A DNA stretch of 39,054 nt from JBGSIC01 sp041751875 (GTDB lineage Bacteria > Bdellovibrionota > FAC87 > UBA2466 > JACKAF01): the NCBI GenBank assembly GCA_041751875.1, contig JBGSIC010000031.1, positions 1 to 39,054 of the forward strand, written 5' to 3'. Of the stretch, positions 1 to 7,574 are shown one piece after another. The notes beneath the pieces were generated by a model. The model was not told where the DNA came from, ran no database searches, and worked only from the letters and a program-made list of their open reading frames with translations. Both the position numbers and the translations under genes were made by a program. Numbering within the stretch: the first letter of the stretch is position 1; every line of letters starts with the position of its first letter.

Positions 1-1
1 C

Positions 2-202
2 ACGGTCGAACTTTCCGAAAATGCGCAGCTGATGCGTACGGCTTCCGAAGCGGTCAAAACGCATTCCGTCGATAATTCCGAAAAAATCGCGTCGCTCAAA
101 GAGCGCATCGCGAACGGAACTTATAAGATCGATTCTGCTACCGTTGCGGAAAAGTTGATCGAAGAACATTTATTCTCAGATTTCGGCAAGAATCAATTAT
201 AG
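2..202 (+). CDS. flgM: FlgM, anti-sigma-28 factor, C-terminal part (5' truncated)
   Basis: Open frame from the window edge to TAG at 200-202, 66 residues. The visible part reads like the C-terminal half of FlgM: helical, with SLKERIANGTYKID followed by a VAEKLIEEHLF helix. In the FlgM family this region binds FliA (sigma-28) and holds back late flagellar genes until the hook is complete and FlgM is exported. The position directly before flgN, flgK and flgL supports the call, because flgM-flgN is a standard neighbourhood. The N-terminal secretion region lies outside the window. The identification rests on a short sequence plus context. Confidence 0.8.
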   Translation, partial: TVELSENAQLMRTASEAVKTHSVDNSEKIASLKERIANGTYKIDSATVAEKLIEEHLFSDFGKNQL

Positions 203-250
203 GCTCGCCCCCACCAGCCCTTTAGAAAATCCGAATGTTGTGGGCGCGCC
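202..250 (+). terminator. Possible attenuator hairpin between flgM and flgN
   Basis: GGCTCGCCCCCAC at 202-214 can pair, with one mismatch and a small bulge, with GTGGGCGCGCC at 240-250, giving a GC-rich stem with a loop of about 25 nt. It starts on the last base of the flgM stop codon. What follows is TTCAAGATTTATCC, not a clean T-run, so it may act as an mRNA 3' stabiliser or partial attenuator rather than a full terminator. Confidence 0.3.
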
Positions 251-281
251 TTCAAGATTTATCCTCACAAAGTTAGATTTC

Positions 282-298
282 TTTTAGGAGCCCTAAAA
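282..298 (+). promoter_or_regulatory. Hairpin enclosing the flgN ribosome binding site
   Basis: TTTTAGG (282-288), AGC loop, CCTAAAA (292-298) form a perfect 7-bp stem. The Shine-Dalgarno core AGGAG (286-290) lies in the upstream arm and loop, and the A of the flgN ATG (298) is the last base of the stem. If it folds in the mRNA it would limit ribosome access to flgN. The pairing is directly visible; a regulatory effect is inference. Confidence 0.45.
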
Positions 299-765
299 TG
301 ACGGAAGCTTTGGCTCTACTCACACGAGGCATTGCGATCTGCGAAGAGCTCTGCCTTTGCCTCGAGCACGAAAAACAAGCTCTGATTTCATTCGAAATCG
401 ATATCGTACTTGAGAACAACCTCAAGAAGGGCAATCTGATTTCTGAACTAGTCACCACTCGCAAAAAATTGCGAGAAACGATCAAAGAAAAATTCGTTGT
501 TCAGTCGGGAGAAGATCTCATTCCCCTTCTTACTTCACCAGACAAAGAAAGCTGGTCGTCCGCCTGGGTGCAGTGGCAAACGGCTTGGCAGAAAACGCAA
601 ATTAAGTGCAAAGAGAACCAGCGCTTCATCGAGCACAGTTTGCGTAACCTAACTCTTTTTACGGACCACTTGAAAGAGCTCTTCGGAGCCAACACAGTTT
701 ACTCAAAACAAGGCACGCCCGTCGATCGTCAGGCTCAAGGGGCGGTAGTGGAAGGAAGTTACTGA
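298..765 (+). CDS. flgN: FlgN-like flagellar export chaperone
   Basis: 155 residues, all-helical and rich in Glu, Lys and Leu, the usual size of FlgN. FlgN-type chaperones hold FlgK and FlgL in the cytoplasm and deliver them to the flagellar type III export gate. Sequence motifs in this family are weak, so the call leans on position: directly between flgM and flgK, with the TGA overlapping the flgK ATG by one base (765), which implies translational coupling to its client. The ATG at 298 has AGGAG just upstream. I see no truncation. Confidence 0.75.
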   Translation: MTEALALLTRGIAICEELCLCLEHEKQALISFEIDIVLENNLKKGNLISELVTTRKKLRETIKEKFVVQSGEDLIPLLTSPDKESWSSAWVQWQTAWQKTQIKCKENQRFIEHSLRNLTLFTDHLKELFGANTVYSKQGTPVDRQAQGAVVEGSY

Positions 766-2204
766 TGGCACTTCTCAATGTGCTTGATATTGGACGAAGT
801 GGATTGCAAGCGCACCAAGAGGCGATGCAAACGACTTCAAATAACATCAGCAACGTAAACACGCCCGGATACAGTCGTCAGCGAGTGCAACTTGAGTCGC
901 GGGCACACCAAACCAATTTTGGGTATCGCTTAGGGGCAGGTGGGGTCGAACTCACAAAAACTCTTCGCATCCACGATGACTTTGTTCAGAAGCAAATTTT
1001 AGATGAGTCCCGCGTCTTGGGAAATTTAAGCGCGCGCGCCAGCGTGTTAGGCCGCCTCGAAGGGGTCGCCTTCCACGGCTTGCAAGATGTGTCGGAGCGC
1101 GTAAATCAATTTTTTAACAACTTTCGCGAACTTTCCCTCAACCCGGAAATTCCCTCGTTGCGGGTTGCAGTTCGCGAATCAGCCGCTTCCCTTACTCAGG
1201 GCGTTCAGAAGGTGGCAAGTTCGCTGGAGACGATGCGAAACGGGTTGGATAGTCAGATCGAGCACAGCGTAGATGAGATCAACCAGCTCGCCGGTCGTCT
1301 CGCTGAACTCAATCAGTCGATTACTAACATTCCAGGAACGCGCGGTGTACCCCACGAACTTCTTGATAAGCGCGACCAAGTAGCGCGTGAACTTTCCGTC
1401 AAATTGGGCGTTCAGGTTCAAGAAGACCAGAACGGCATGTTCAGTGTTTATGTGGATGGCGTTGGCATGCTGGTGCATGGAGCCGAATCAAACGCACTGC
1501 AGATGGTAAGAAATCCCGGCGATGCAGAAACTGATCCTGGGAAAGTGGAAATTTTCCTGAAAACTCCCATGGGCTTTCAGCATGCGACCCGAGCTCTTCC
1601 CGAAGGAGAGCTGGGCGGAATGATTCAGGTCCGCGACACCAGCATTCAAAAGACACTGACTGAACTTGATCGCATCGCATTCGAGTTTTCCCACGCGGTA
1701 AACGAAACCCACCGACAGGGGACGACCCTGGAGTGGAACGGGAACGATAAAGGACTTTTCTTCACTGATATTGAAGATCGTGAGGGTGCCGCCTTAAAGT
1801 TGGACTTAAGCGAAGAGGTCAAGCGCACCGCCAACGCCATTCGCGTGAGCTACGAAGAGGATGCACCCAGTGATAACCGGGTCGCTCTGGATATCGTAGA
1901 TTTACAAACATCGAGCATTATTTCCCCATTTGATCCTGTTTCCAGCAAAGAACATACGGTAAATGAAGCGGTAAACAACCTGATTAGCGGCATTGGCTCG
2001 GAAGTAAACGGCGCTAAGCAGATGCTCGAGAGTCAGCAGGGGATTCTCAGCCAGCTCGACAACTATCAAAAATCCATTTCGGGAGTCTCTTTAGAAGAAG
2101 AGGCAGTCAACATGATGCAGTTTCAAGCCGCATTCAATGCTTCGGCGAAAACCATGCAGGTTGCCGATGAGATGCTTGAAACCATCTTGAGTCTTAAGGA
2201 TTAA
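765..2204 (+). CDS. flgK: Flagellar hook-associated protein 1 (FlgK)
   Basis: 479 residues. The N-terminus (LLNVLDIGRSGLQAHQEAM, then NNISNVNTPGYSRQRV at about residues 27-42) is the flagellar rod/hook/HAP D0 signature. The C-terminus (VSLEEEAVNMMQFQAAFNAS at about 440-459, then a final helix) is the matching C-terminal D0 coiled coil. FlgK forms the first junction layer between hook and filament after export through the flagellar channel. AAGGAAG sits 6-7 bases before the ATG, and the gene is coupled to flgN (1-base overlap) and followed 2 bases later by flgL. The length is normal for a compact FlgK. Confidence 0.96.
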   Translation: MALLNVLDIGRSGLQAHQEAMQTTSNNISNVNTPGYSRQRVQLESRAHQTNFGYRLGAGGVELTKTLRIHDDFVQKQILDESRVLGNLSARASVLGRLEGVAFHGLQDVSERVNQFFNNFRELSLNPEIPSLRVAVRESAASLTQGVQKVASSLETMRNGLDSQIEHSVDEINQLAGRLAELNQSITNIPGTRGVPHELLDKRDQVARELSVKLGVQVQEDQNGMFSVYVDGVGMLVHGAESNALQMVRNPGDAETDPGKVEIFLKTPMGFQHATRALPEGELGGMIQVRDTSIQKTLTELDRIAFEFSHAVNETHRQGTTLEWNGNDKGLFFTDIEDREGAALKLDLSEEVKRTANAIRVSYEEDAPSDNRVALDIVDLQTSSIISPFDPVSSKEHTVNEAVNNLISGIGSEVNGAKQMLESQQGILSQLDNYQKSISGVSLEEEAVNMMQFQAAFNASAKTMQVADEMLETILSLKD

Positions 2205-2206
2205 AC

Positions 2207-3094
2207 ATGTCAAGAGTCGCAACAGGGCAGATGTACGACAAGAGCCGAGAAGCGGTGGAAGAAGCTCGCAGTAAAGAATCGGTCACTGCCGAGCAGGCCG
2301 CCACTTTGCGAAAAATTAATCTCCCCAGCCAGGACCCGCACGGCTGGGCTCTTGCCAAAGAAATCAAAGACGAGCTTTCCGTTCGCGACACACTGACTCG
2401 GAATGCGAACCTTGCTAAGAAATCACTTGAAGCGACTGAGCAAATTTTTAAAGAAGCAACCGAGTTTGTTGAACGTGCTTATGAGCTGGGGCTTGCTGCC
2501 ATTTACAAGGATGAAAAGGTAAAAGGTGCGGTTAGAGCAGAAGTGAAAGAACTTTATGAGAGCTTGATCCATACTCTCAACACGCGTTACGGTCAGCGGA
2601 CTCTTTTAGCCGGGTTTAAAGCCGGTAAGCCCGCATTTGATCAGAGCGGAAACTACCTAGGTGACAACGGGCGCATCGAAATTGAAGTTGAGCACGGAAA
2701 CCGCATGCCCATCAACGTGACAGGGGAGAGCGTGCGTCCTAATCAAGAAGGCGACCACGTCGACATTCCAGGGGTCTTTTTACAGATTCTTGAAGGCCTC
2801 AAAAACAATGATGACGAGGCGATCGGCGACACGTTCGACAAATTTCATACCGCGGTAGGACAATTAACGAGTGTCCGTACGGAAATTGGCGCGAAAATGA
2901 ACCGCATTGATCGTGCGCTGGACTCCCATGAAATCGAGAAAATAGGCCGCCAGGACGCCATTGCAAACATTGAAGAAGCTGATCCGGTCCGCGTCTTCAC
3001 TGATCTCGCTCGGGATCAGACCGCTCTCAAAGCCAGTTTGGACACAACGTATAAGCTGCTCAACGAAGTTCCTCCCGACAAACTCTTCAGATAA
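2207..3094 (+). CDS. flgL: Flagellar hook-associated protein 3 (FlgL)
   Basis: 295 residues of flagellin-like architecture. The N-terminal helix region starts MSRVATGQMYDKSREA. A core with RYGQRTLLAGFKAGKPAF (about 126-143) matches the conserved FlgL [ST]xY-x-FAG-like segment. The C-terminal helix ends DLARDQTALKASLDTTYKLLNE, the conserved C-terminal D0 zone. FlgL makes the second junction layer on which flagellin polymerises. ATG at 2207 comes 2 bases after the flgK stop, with AAGGA upstream inside the end of flgK. No terminator with a clear T-tract follows. Confidence 0.93.
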   Translation: MSRVATGQMYDKSREAVEEARSKESVTAEQAATLRKINLPSQDPHGWALAKEIKDELSVRDTLTRNANLAKKSLEATEQIFKEATEFVERAYELGLAAIYKDEKVKGAVRAEVKELYESLIHTLNTRYGQRTLLAGFKAGKPAFDQSGNYLGDNGRIEIEVEHGNRMPINVTGESVRPNQEGDHVDIPGVFLQILEGLKNNDDEAIGDTFDKFHTAVGQLTSVRTEIGAKMNRIDRALDSHEIEKIGRQDAIANIEEADPVRVFTDLARDQTALKASLDTTYKLLNEVPPDKLFR

Positions 3095-3160
3095 GACGCG
3101 CTGCACCTAGCCTGTCTCAGAGTCAATCCGTGACTCGCCCCGCTACAAGTAGGCCTAAAA

Positions 3161-3203
3161 ACTCAAATAATCATTTGAGTCCTTCTGTTTTCTTACCGAT
3201 AAA
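3161..3203 (+). promoter_or_regulatory. Candidate csrA promoter with palindrome over the -35
   Basis: A palindrome ACTCAAAT-AATC-ATTTGAGT spans 3161-3180. Its right arm contains TTGAGT (3175-3180), a 4/6 match to a -35 box, followed after 17 bp by GATAAA (3198-3203). The same place also reads ACCGATAA (3195-3202), 7/8 to the FliA (sigma-28) -10 consensus GCCGATAA, but no matching FliA -35 is seen. The palindrome could be an operator, or a weak terminator for the flgL transcript. A second small inverted repeat, GAGTCA/TGACTC, sits at 3120-3136. Confidence 0.4.
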
Positions 3204-3238
3204 TTAGAAGATAGATTCAAAAGAGATTCGTTCCAACT

Positions 3239-3469
3239 ATGCTTGTACTTACCAGAAAGCTCGGCGAGACCATCGCAATTGACGACGACATTAAGATTGT
3301 CGTTGTTCAGATTAAAGGTAAACAGGTCCGTTTGGGCATAGAAGCACCGCGCGAAACGAAGATTCACCGCGAAGAAGTCTACGTAGCCATTCAAGAACAG
3401 AACAAAGTCGCCTCCAACTCTCCTGCTCACCCGCCAAAAAAAGTTGCTAAGGTAGTTAGCGCCAGCTAA
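3239..3469 (+). CDS. csrA: Carbon storage regulator CsrA
   Basis: 76 residues starting MLVLTRKLGETIAI, the highly conserved CsrA N-terminus. It is followed by VRLGIEAPRETKIHREEVY, which holds the RNA-binding HREE-type segment (Arg of HREEVY at about residue 44). The last roughly 20 residues are a Lys/Pro/Ser-rich tail that varies in the family. CsrA is a dimeric RNA-binding protein that blocks ribosome sites carrying GGA motifs in hairpin loops. It sits between the hook-associated genes and fliW, the usual place where CsrA controls flagellin synthesis. No strong Shine-Dalgarno is visible before the ATG. Confidence 0.97.
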   Translation: MLVLTRKLGETIAIDDDIKIVVVQIKGKQVRLGIEAPRETKIHREEVYVAIQEQNKVASNSPAHPPKKVAKVVSAS

Positions 3470-3525
3470 GATTATTTCTGTTTAGCCACACCCATTTACA
3501 GTTGTCTTTTTATTAGCGTTTTTTA

Positions 3526-3541
3526 GAGAACGGAGATTCTC
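3526..3541 (+). promoter_or_regulatory. CsrA-type hairpin presenting GGA at the fliW ribosome site
   Basis: GAGAA (3526-3530) pairs with TTCTC (3537-3541), leaving loop CGGAGA. The loop contains the Shine-Dalgarno GGAG, and the sequence ACGGA matches the ANGGA core of known CsrA sites. The base of the stem touches the fliW ATG (3542). Known CsrA targets have this design: GGA in a small loop over the ribosome site. That CsrA binds here is inference. Confidence 0.5.
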
Positions 3542-4072
3542 ATGATCGTGGACACGAGCCGCTTTGGGGAAATTAACGTAAAAGACACCGATATCTTGAC
3601 CTTTCCTGAAGGTATTTTAGGTTTCTCCAAAATTCACCAATATGTTTTGGTCGAAAATGACGACGATTCGCTTTTTCTTTGGCTGCAAGCACTGAAACGC
3701 CCCAACGTGGCGTTCCCACTACTTGAGCCACAATTGTTTGATCTGAAGTACAAGGTAGAACTCGCAGAAGAGGATCAAAAGGTTCTTGAACTGGAAGATC
3801 TTAAACTCGCAAAGGTGTTTGCGATTATAACGATTCCCAGTGACCCGTCGAAAATGACGGCAAATCTTAAAGCCCCGGTCGTTGTGAACTTAAAGAAGCG
3901 CTTAGCGCACCAAGTGATTTTGCATGAACTCGACTACGCCATCCGGCAGCCGATTTTTGCGGACTTGCAGCGCCACTGCGCCACTACTCAACGCACGCTT
4001 TTCCCAGAAGCGGAAGAGCCTGTGTACCGCACGATTCCCATCACAGAAGAGATGATGGAAATCAACCTCTAG
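3542..4072 (+). CDS. fliW: Flagellar assembly factor FliW
   Basis: 176 residues with the FliW pattern: short N-terminal strand MIVDTSRFGEINV, then ILTFPEGILGFSKIHQYVL, FLWLQALKRPNVAFPLLEP and ITIPSDPSKMTANLKAPVVVN. The length is slightly above the usual 130-150 because of a C-terminal extension after about residue 150. FliW binds both flagellin and CsrA; when free of flagellin it sequesters CsrA and allows flagellin translation. Its place after csrA (73 bp apart) is the classic pair. GGAG lies 7 bases before the ATG inside a hairpin loop. The stop lies 3 bp from the end of a convergent gene. Confidence 0.95.
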   Translation: MIVDTSRFGEINVKDTDILTFPEGILGFSKIHQYVLVENDDDSLFLWLQALKRPNVAFPLLEPQLFDLKYKVELAEEDQKVLELEDLKLAKVFAIITIPSDPSKMTANLKAPVVVNLKKRLAHQVILHELDYAIRQPIFADLQRHCATTQRTLFPEAEEPVYRTIPITEEMMEINL

Positions 4073-4075
4073 TGC

Positions 4076-5821
4076 TTACTGGTAAGTTTCCAGAGTAAAG
4101 TGACAGCCGTTCGTGTAGCTGTGGTGACTGCGTCTGCCGCCGTTATCAAAGTATGCGGAATCTGGGAAACTTCCCCAAACGCTTACCGCGTTGGTGGGAA
4201 TTTGATAACCACTAGCCAATGCCGCCACCGGCAATAAACCGTAGCTGTAACCTGGAATGGGAACTACGTTTCCCTGGAAGTCTTTAAACTGCACCGCGAT
4301 CCCTTCGGGGCAAGGCTGTGAGTAAGCGTTTCCGCCGTGCACGCGATAAATCGAAATACCACTCATTGAATTATAGGTCAGCTTCATCCCCGGCCAGAGG
4401 TTTTCCATTAGAACCGGACCAAAGCCCGTGTCGCGGCTTCCCGGGTAATGTCCCCCGCTGCAATGCCCACTCGCGCACATGTTCTGCGGCAAGTAGGTTT
4501 CTTTAATGTTTGCCGCCTTATAAATACCGACGACGACTTCCGCGTTCTTTTGTCCGCCAAGGCCAGTGCAGAAGAGTTTAAAGCGCGTAGGAGTGTGAAT
4601 CGCACCGGTTGAGAAGTTGGTCGCGTTTTTCCACGTGCTAATCTCAACAAGGTCTGAGCTATCCGGTTTGCCGCGTTTGAGTGAGCAGCTTGAAACATCT
4701 CTCGTAGTCCAGTTCAGTGTCGTCGCAGCGCCCGGAGCCACAGAACGCGCTTGAGCGGTCAGCGTTGCTGTAGGCACTAAGGGTGCGGCCACCTTGATTT
4801 CGATATCCCGGCGAACCCGATGAGGGGGAATCGCCGCGTCCTTACATTCAAGTTCGAAGACCGTAGTCCGATTGACCAAAATCTGTTTGCTTCCAAAAAC
4901 AGTTCCATTCGGGTTGAGCTCGACATCGTTGGCTTTTAAAGAACAAGTCGCCGCGTCGGTTGAGTTCCATGACACCGGAATGGTTGCTCCCCCCGGAGGA
5001 AGCTGAGCGGGATTCGGGCTACCATTTACTAAAAGTTGAAGTGCTGGCAGAGGTCGTACGCTCACACCCACAATTGCGGGGGGAGGTGAGGTAACTCCTG
5101 CGGGTGCTGTGCAAGTCGCTTTGTAAACCACGCTGGGAACCGTTAACACCCCGGTTGAAAACACGCCCGAGGTGACCTTAACAATTTGTCCCAACATATC
5201 TCGTAAGGGAACATCGTTTGCCGTGATCACACATTCGTCGACGCCCGTTGAGATCCAGCCCATTTCTAGCGAGGTCCCGTAAGGAACATTTTCAAAAGTG
5301 CGCCCATTTTCAGAAATTAGGCGAACGCTAGGCGGAACTTCCTCTTCTGCTGCAGCTACTTCAATACTAAATTCACAAGCGGCTAAGATATCGTTGCTGT
5401 TTGCCTTGGAAAGGCCAACGCGAAACTCATAGATGCGAGCTTGGTTTACTGACAGTGTAACCTGCTGCATGACTGCTTGCTGTCCGAGGCCGGATATGAG
5501 CGAGGCTCCATCACGCGAAACGGCTCGAACTTTTGAAGAAATAAATATGGGGTCGCCACCGTCAGAAACTTGCTCTTCATTGCTATCATAAAGAGCGACC
5601 TGCAGAGTTATGTTTAGGGGTTTGATTCCGCTTCCTTGGCGCGGGGATATAGGGAATTCAGTTGCGGACACGGCTCGGCAATCGTACATAGGCTGGTTGC
5701 CACGATCGACTTGAGGAGGGATGGGATCGAATTCGAGCTCGCCTCCACGACGAGAGCTACAGTTAGCCACGGCGAGAATTAAAAGGGCGAATAGAGCCCG
5801 TTTTATATTTTGCGTCGCCAT
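4076..5821 (-). CDS. Large probable lipoprotein with Ig-like repeats
   Basis: 581 residues. The N-terminus has basic residues, a hydrophobic stretch (about 9-19) and Cys21 in the context VANC, a near-lipobox (Asn at -1 is not ideal), so a lipid anchor is likely but not certain. Three repeats of about 80-100 residues follow (around 180-260, 265-350 and 350-430). Each has a W-x-S/T-T strand, an early Cys and a late Cys, resembling bacterial Ig-like domains with one disulfide. Residues 430-581 form a separate Cys-, Gly- and Tyr-rich domain I do not recognise, probably the functional head. GGAGG lies 6 bases before the ATG. It is monocistronic and convergent with fliW. Function unknown; likely envelope or surface. 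Confidence 0.75.
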   Translation of the reverse strand: MATQNIKRALFALLILAVANCSSRRGGELEFDPIPPQVDRGNQPMYDCRAVSATEFPISPRQGSGIKPLNITLQVALYDSNEEQVSDGGDPIFISSKVRAVSRDGASLISGLGQQAVMQQVTLSVNQARIYEFRVGLSKANSNDILAACEFSIEVAAAEEEVPPSVRLISENGRTFENVPYGTSLEMGWISTGVDECVITANDVPLRDMLGQIVKVTSGVFSTGVLTVPSVVYKATCTAPAGVTSPPPAIVGVSVRPLPALQLLVNGSPNPAQLPPGGATIPVSWNSTDAATCSLKANDVELNPNGTVFGSKQILVNRTTVFELECKDAAIPPHRVRRDIEIKVAAPLVPTATLTAQARSVAPGAATTLNWTTRDVSSCSLKRGKPDSSDLVEISTWKNATNFSTGAIHTPTRFKLFCTGLGGQKNAEVVVGIYKAANIKETYLPQNMCASGHCSGGHYPGSRDTGFGPVLMENLWPGMKLTYNSMSGISIYRVHGGNAYSQPCPEGIAVQFKDFQGNVVPIPGYSYGLLPVAALASGYQIPTNAVSVWGSFPDSAYFDNGGRRSHHSYTNGCHFTLETYQ

Positions 5822-6059
5822 GATGCCTCCAAAAGTGAAATCAAAAATGTTCTACTCAAATCGCAAATCAAGCTGCTGGTTCGTCTGCGCTCTAAGAGTG
5901 CAAGGCGTATTCCACAGGGATACGCAGAAGCTGCGGAGCCAATTCGACTAAGGAAAGACCAGGGCTCCGAAGCCTTTAAAAAAGGCGTGGGGATCAGAGG
6001 ACTTAGGCGTGTACAGGGGGAATACAGGGTTCAGAAGTGATGCTAACCACCCGTAGTTA
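5822..6059 (-). other. Structured intergenic leader with three hairpins
   Basis: There is no convincing gene here. It holds three inverted repeats in a row: GCGTATTCC-ACA-GGGATACGC at 5905-5925 (9 bp with one G-U in the minus-strand or plus-strand RNA), CGGAGCC (5934-5940) with GGCTCCG (5963-5969), and GCCTTT-AAA-AAAGGC at 5972-5986. On the minus strand this is both the 3' flank of the transglycosylase operon and the 5' leader of the lipoprotein gene, so the hairpins may end one transcript, regulate the next, or both. Confidence 0.4.
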
Positions 6060-6569
6060 TTAAGAATTATCGGCTTTGTTTCTGCGGTAGCGAGACAGGA
6101 CTTTCGTGACGTACTGGCGGGTTTCTTTGAAGGGAGGGATGCCTTTATAGCGGTCTACGTTGTGAGGGCCGGCGTTGTAAGCCGCAAGGGCGAGTTCCAG
6201 GTTTCCCCGGTAGCGGTTAATGAGTTGGCGTAGGTACTGGCAAGCGCCCATCAGATTATCCAAGGGGTGGTAGGGTTGGTGAATCCCCAGCGCATCGGCC
6301 GTGGGAGGCATTACTTGCATGAGTCCTTGGGCCCCTTTATGAGAGCGTGCTTTCGGATTGGCGCGGGACTCAACGTGCATGACGGCTTCCACTAATTTGG
6401 GATCCAGGTTGGCTCTTCGAGCTGCGTCCACCAAGTATTGATCCAAGGGGATCAATGCGCCCAGAGAAGGGAATGTGCTCACCAATATAAGGAGGAGAAG
6501 TAAGTTTTTCACAGGCCGGAGTCTACACATTGCAAATCGGGAACGCACGCTTAGGAGAGAAAAAATCAT
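6060..6569 (-). CDS. Lytic transglycosylase, SLT domain
   Basis: 169 residues with an N-terminal signal peptide (hydrophobic run about 20-37) and one SLT (family 1, lysozyme-like fold) domain at about 45-145. The motifs are the catalytic Glu in HVESRANP (about residue 67), GAQGLMQVMPPTA (about 79-91) and ALAAYNAGP (about 127-135). These enzymes cleave glycan strands of peptidoglycan and leave 1,6-anhydroMurNAc. The ATG at 6569 overlaps the upstream stop as ATGA; an in-frame ATG at 6530 would give an equally good, shorter signal peptide. It is last in the minus-strand envelope operon, which suggests local wall opening for an export apparatus. Confidence 0.92.
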   Translation of the reverse strand: MIFSLLSVRSRFAMCRLRPVKNLLLLLILVSTFPSLGALIPLDQYLVDAARRANLDPKLVEAVMHVESRANPKARSHKGAQGLMQVMPPTADALGIHQPYHPLDNLMGACQYLRQLINRYRGNLELALAAYNAGPHNVDRYKGIPPFKETRQYVTKVLSRYRRNKADNS

Positions 6570-7549
6570 AGAGGATAAGCCAGGCCATAGGTGCCGAAGA
6601 AGAGCGACCCACTGCCCATGTAAAATCGTAAATCACAAACCAACTGCGCACCCCCTAAGGGAACGCGAACACTTAGGCCGGGCCCGAAAAGGGGGCCAGA
6701 AGACAAGGTGCCAGACGGAAAGCCTTTTTGAGTCGCGATTTCGCCCAAATTCATGCCTGCTCCAATGGTTAGGTCGATCATCGGGTAGCGATTGGCAAAA
6801 AACGGTAATTTGTACCGAAGCCGAGCGTTGGGAAAGAAGTAGCTAAAAAAGTCTGCTCCTCCCTCAATCGCCATGGATTCCGAAAAACGGTGCCCGATAT
6901 ACAGGCTCAAATTAACCGTACTGCCGGCGACTCCCGCGTTCGCCATTCTCACTATACCGACGTTCGCCGCCCCATAAGTGTTACTTTCATAAAGAGAGCT
7001 CAGCGCACGGAACTGTTTGCGCGTGAGTTCCTTATCATCTACAGGCGTTTGGGGACCTTCCGTTTTTCCGCCGGGCAGTACTTGGTATTGGCCGCGGCTA
7101 AAAGAATTGATCAAAGCGGCGTACACCTTCGGGAAATAGGCGTAAACGATTTGTTTGCTAAGCGGATTCTTCTCAGAGACTTCTGCGAAAGGAACCGACG
7201 CGGTAATAAACTCTTGGGGACGATAGGAATCAAACAAAAACAGCGAGAAGCGACCCTTTTCCACGTAGGGAAACAGGATCAACTGCGAATCGAGTCGCTC
7301 AAACGTTTGCGACAAATCACGAGCGGTAAAACCCGAAAGGGAATGGGCTGAATATTGTACAACGTACTGCCGACTATTGTAGAGGTATTCACCGATATGC
7401 TGTTGAAGGTCCCGCGAAATATTCAAACCCGTGCCATCTGTGGGGGGAATAATCGTGATGGAGCGGATGCCTTCTGCATGCACAGTTGTGGTGCTCAGGA
7501 ACACAAAGAAGAGAAGGGCGAAACGTAAACTGCTTCGGAGACTGTTCAT
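6566..7549 (-). CDS. Predicted outer-membrane beta-barrel protein
   Basis: 327 residues. A clear signal peptide ends near VHA-EG (about residue 26). Residues 27-160 form a periplasmic-type alpha/beta region (SITIIPPTDG, then a helical ISRDLQQHIGEYL segment). Residues 190-327 alternate polar and hydrophobic residues in short strands with Gly/aromatic turns, typical of a small beta-barrel. AGAGGA stands 6 bases before the ATG. It is 25 bp downstream of the ABC permease gene and overlaps the transglycosylase gene by 4 bp, so it is probably the outer-membrane partner of that exporter. I do not recognise a named family. Confidence 0.6.
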   Translation of the reverse strand: MNSLRSSLRFALLFFVFLSTTTVHAEGIRSITIIPPTDGTGLNISRDLQQHIGEYLYNSRQYVVQYSAHSLSGFTARDLSQTFERLDSQLILFPYVEKGRFSLFLFDSYRPQEFITASVPFAEVSEKNPLSKQIVYAYFPKVYAALINSFSRGQYQVLPGGKTEGPQTPVDDKELTRKQFRALSSLYESNTYGAANVGIVRMANAGVAGSTVNLSLYIGHRFSESMAIEGGADFFSYFFPNARLRYKLPFFANRYPMIDLTIGAGMNLGEIATQKGFPSGTLSSGPLFGPGLSVRVPLGGAQLVCDLRFYMGSGSLFFGTYGLAYPL

Positions 7550-7574
7550 AGGTTTCCTCTAGTCGGATTGAAAT

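Noticed and set aside
5810..6040. Plus-strand open frame in the structured intergenic region
   Set aside because: No ribosome site and no recognisable protein; the DNA is dominated by inverted repeats.
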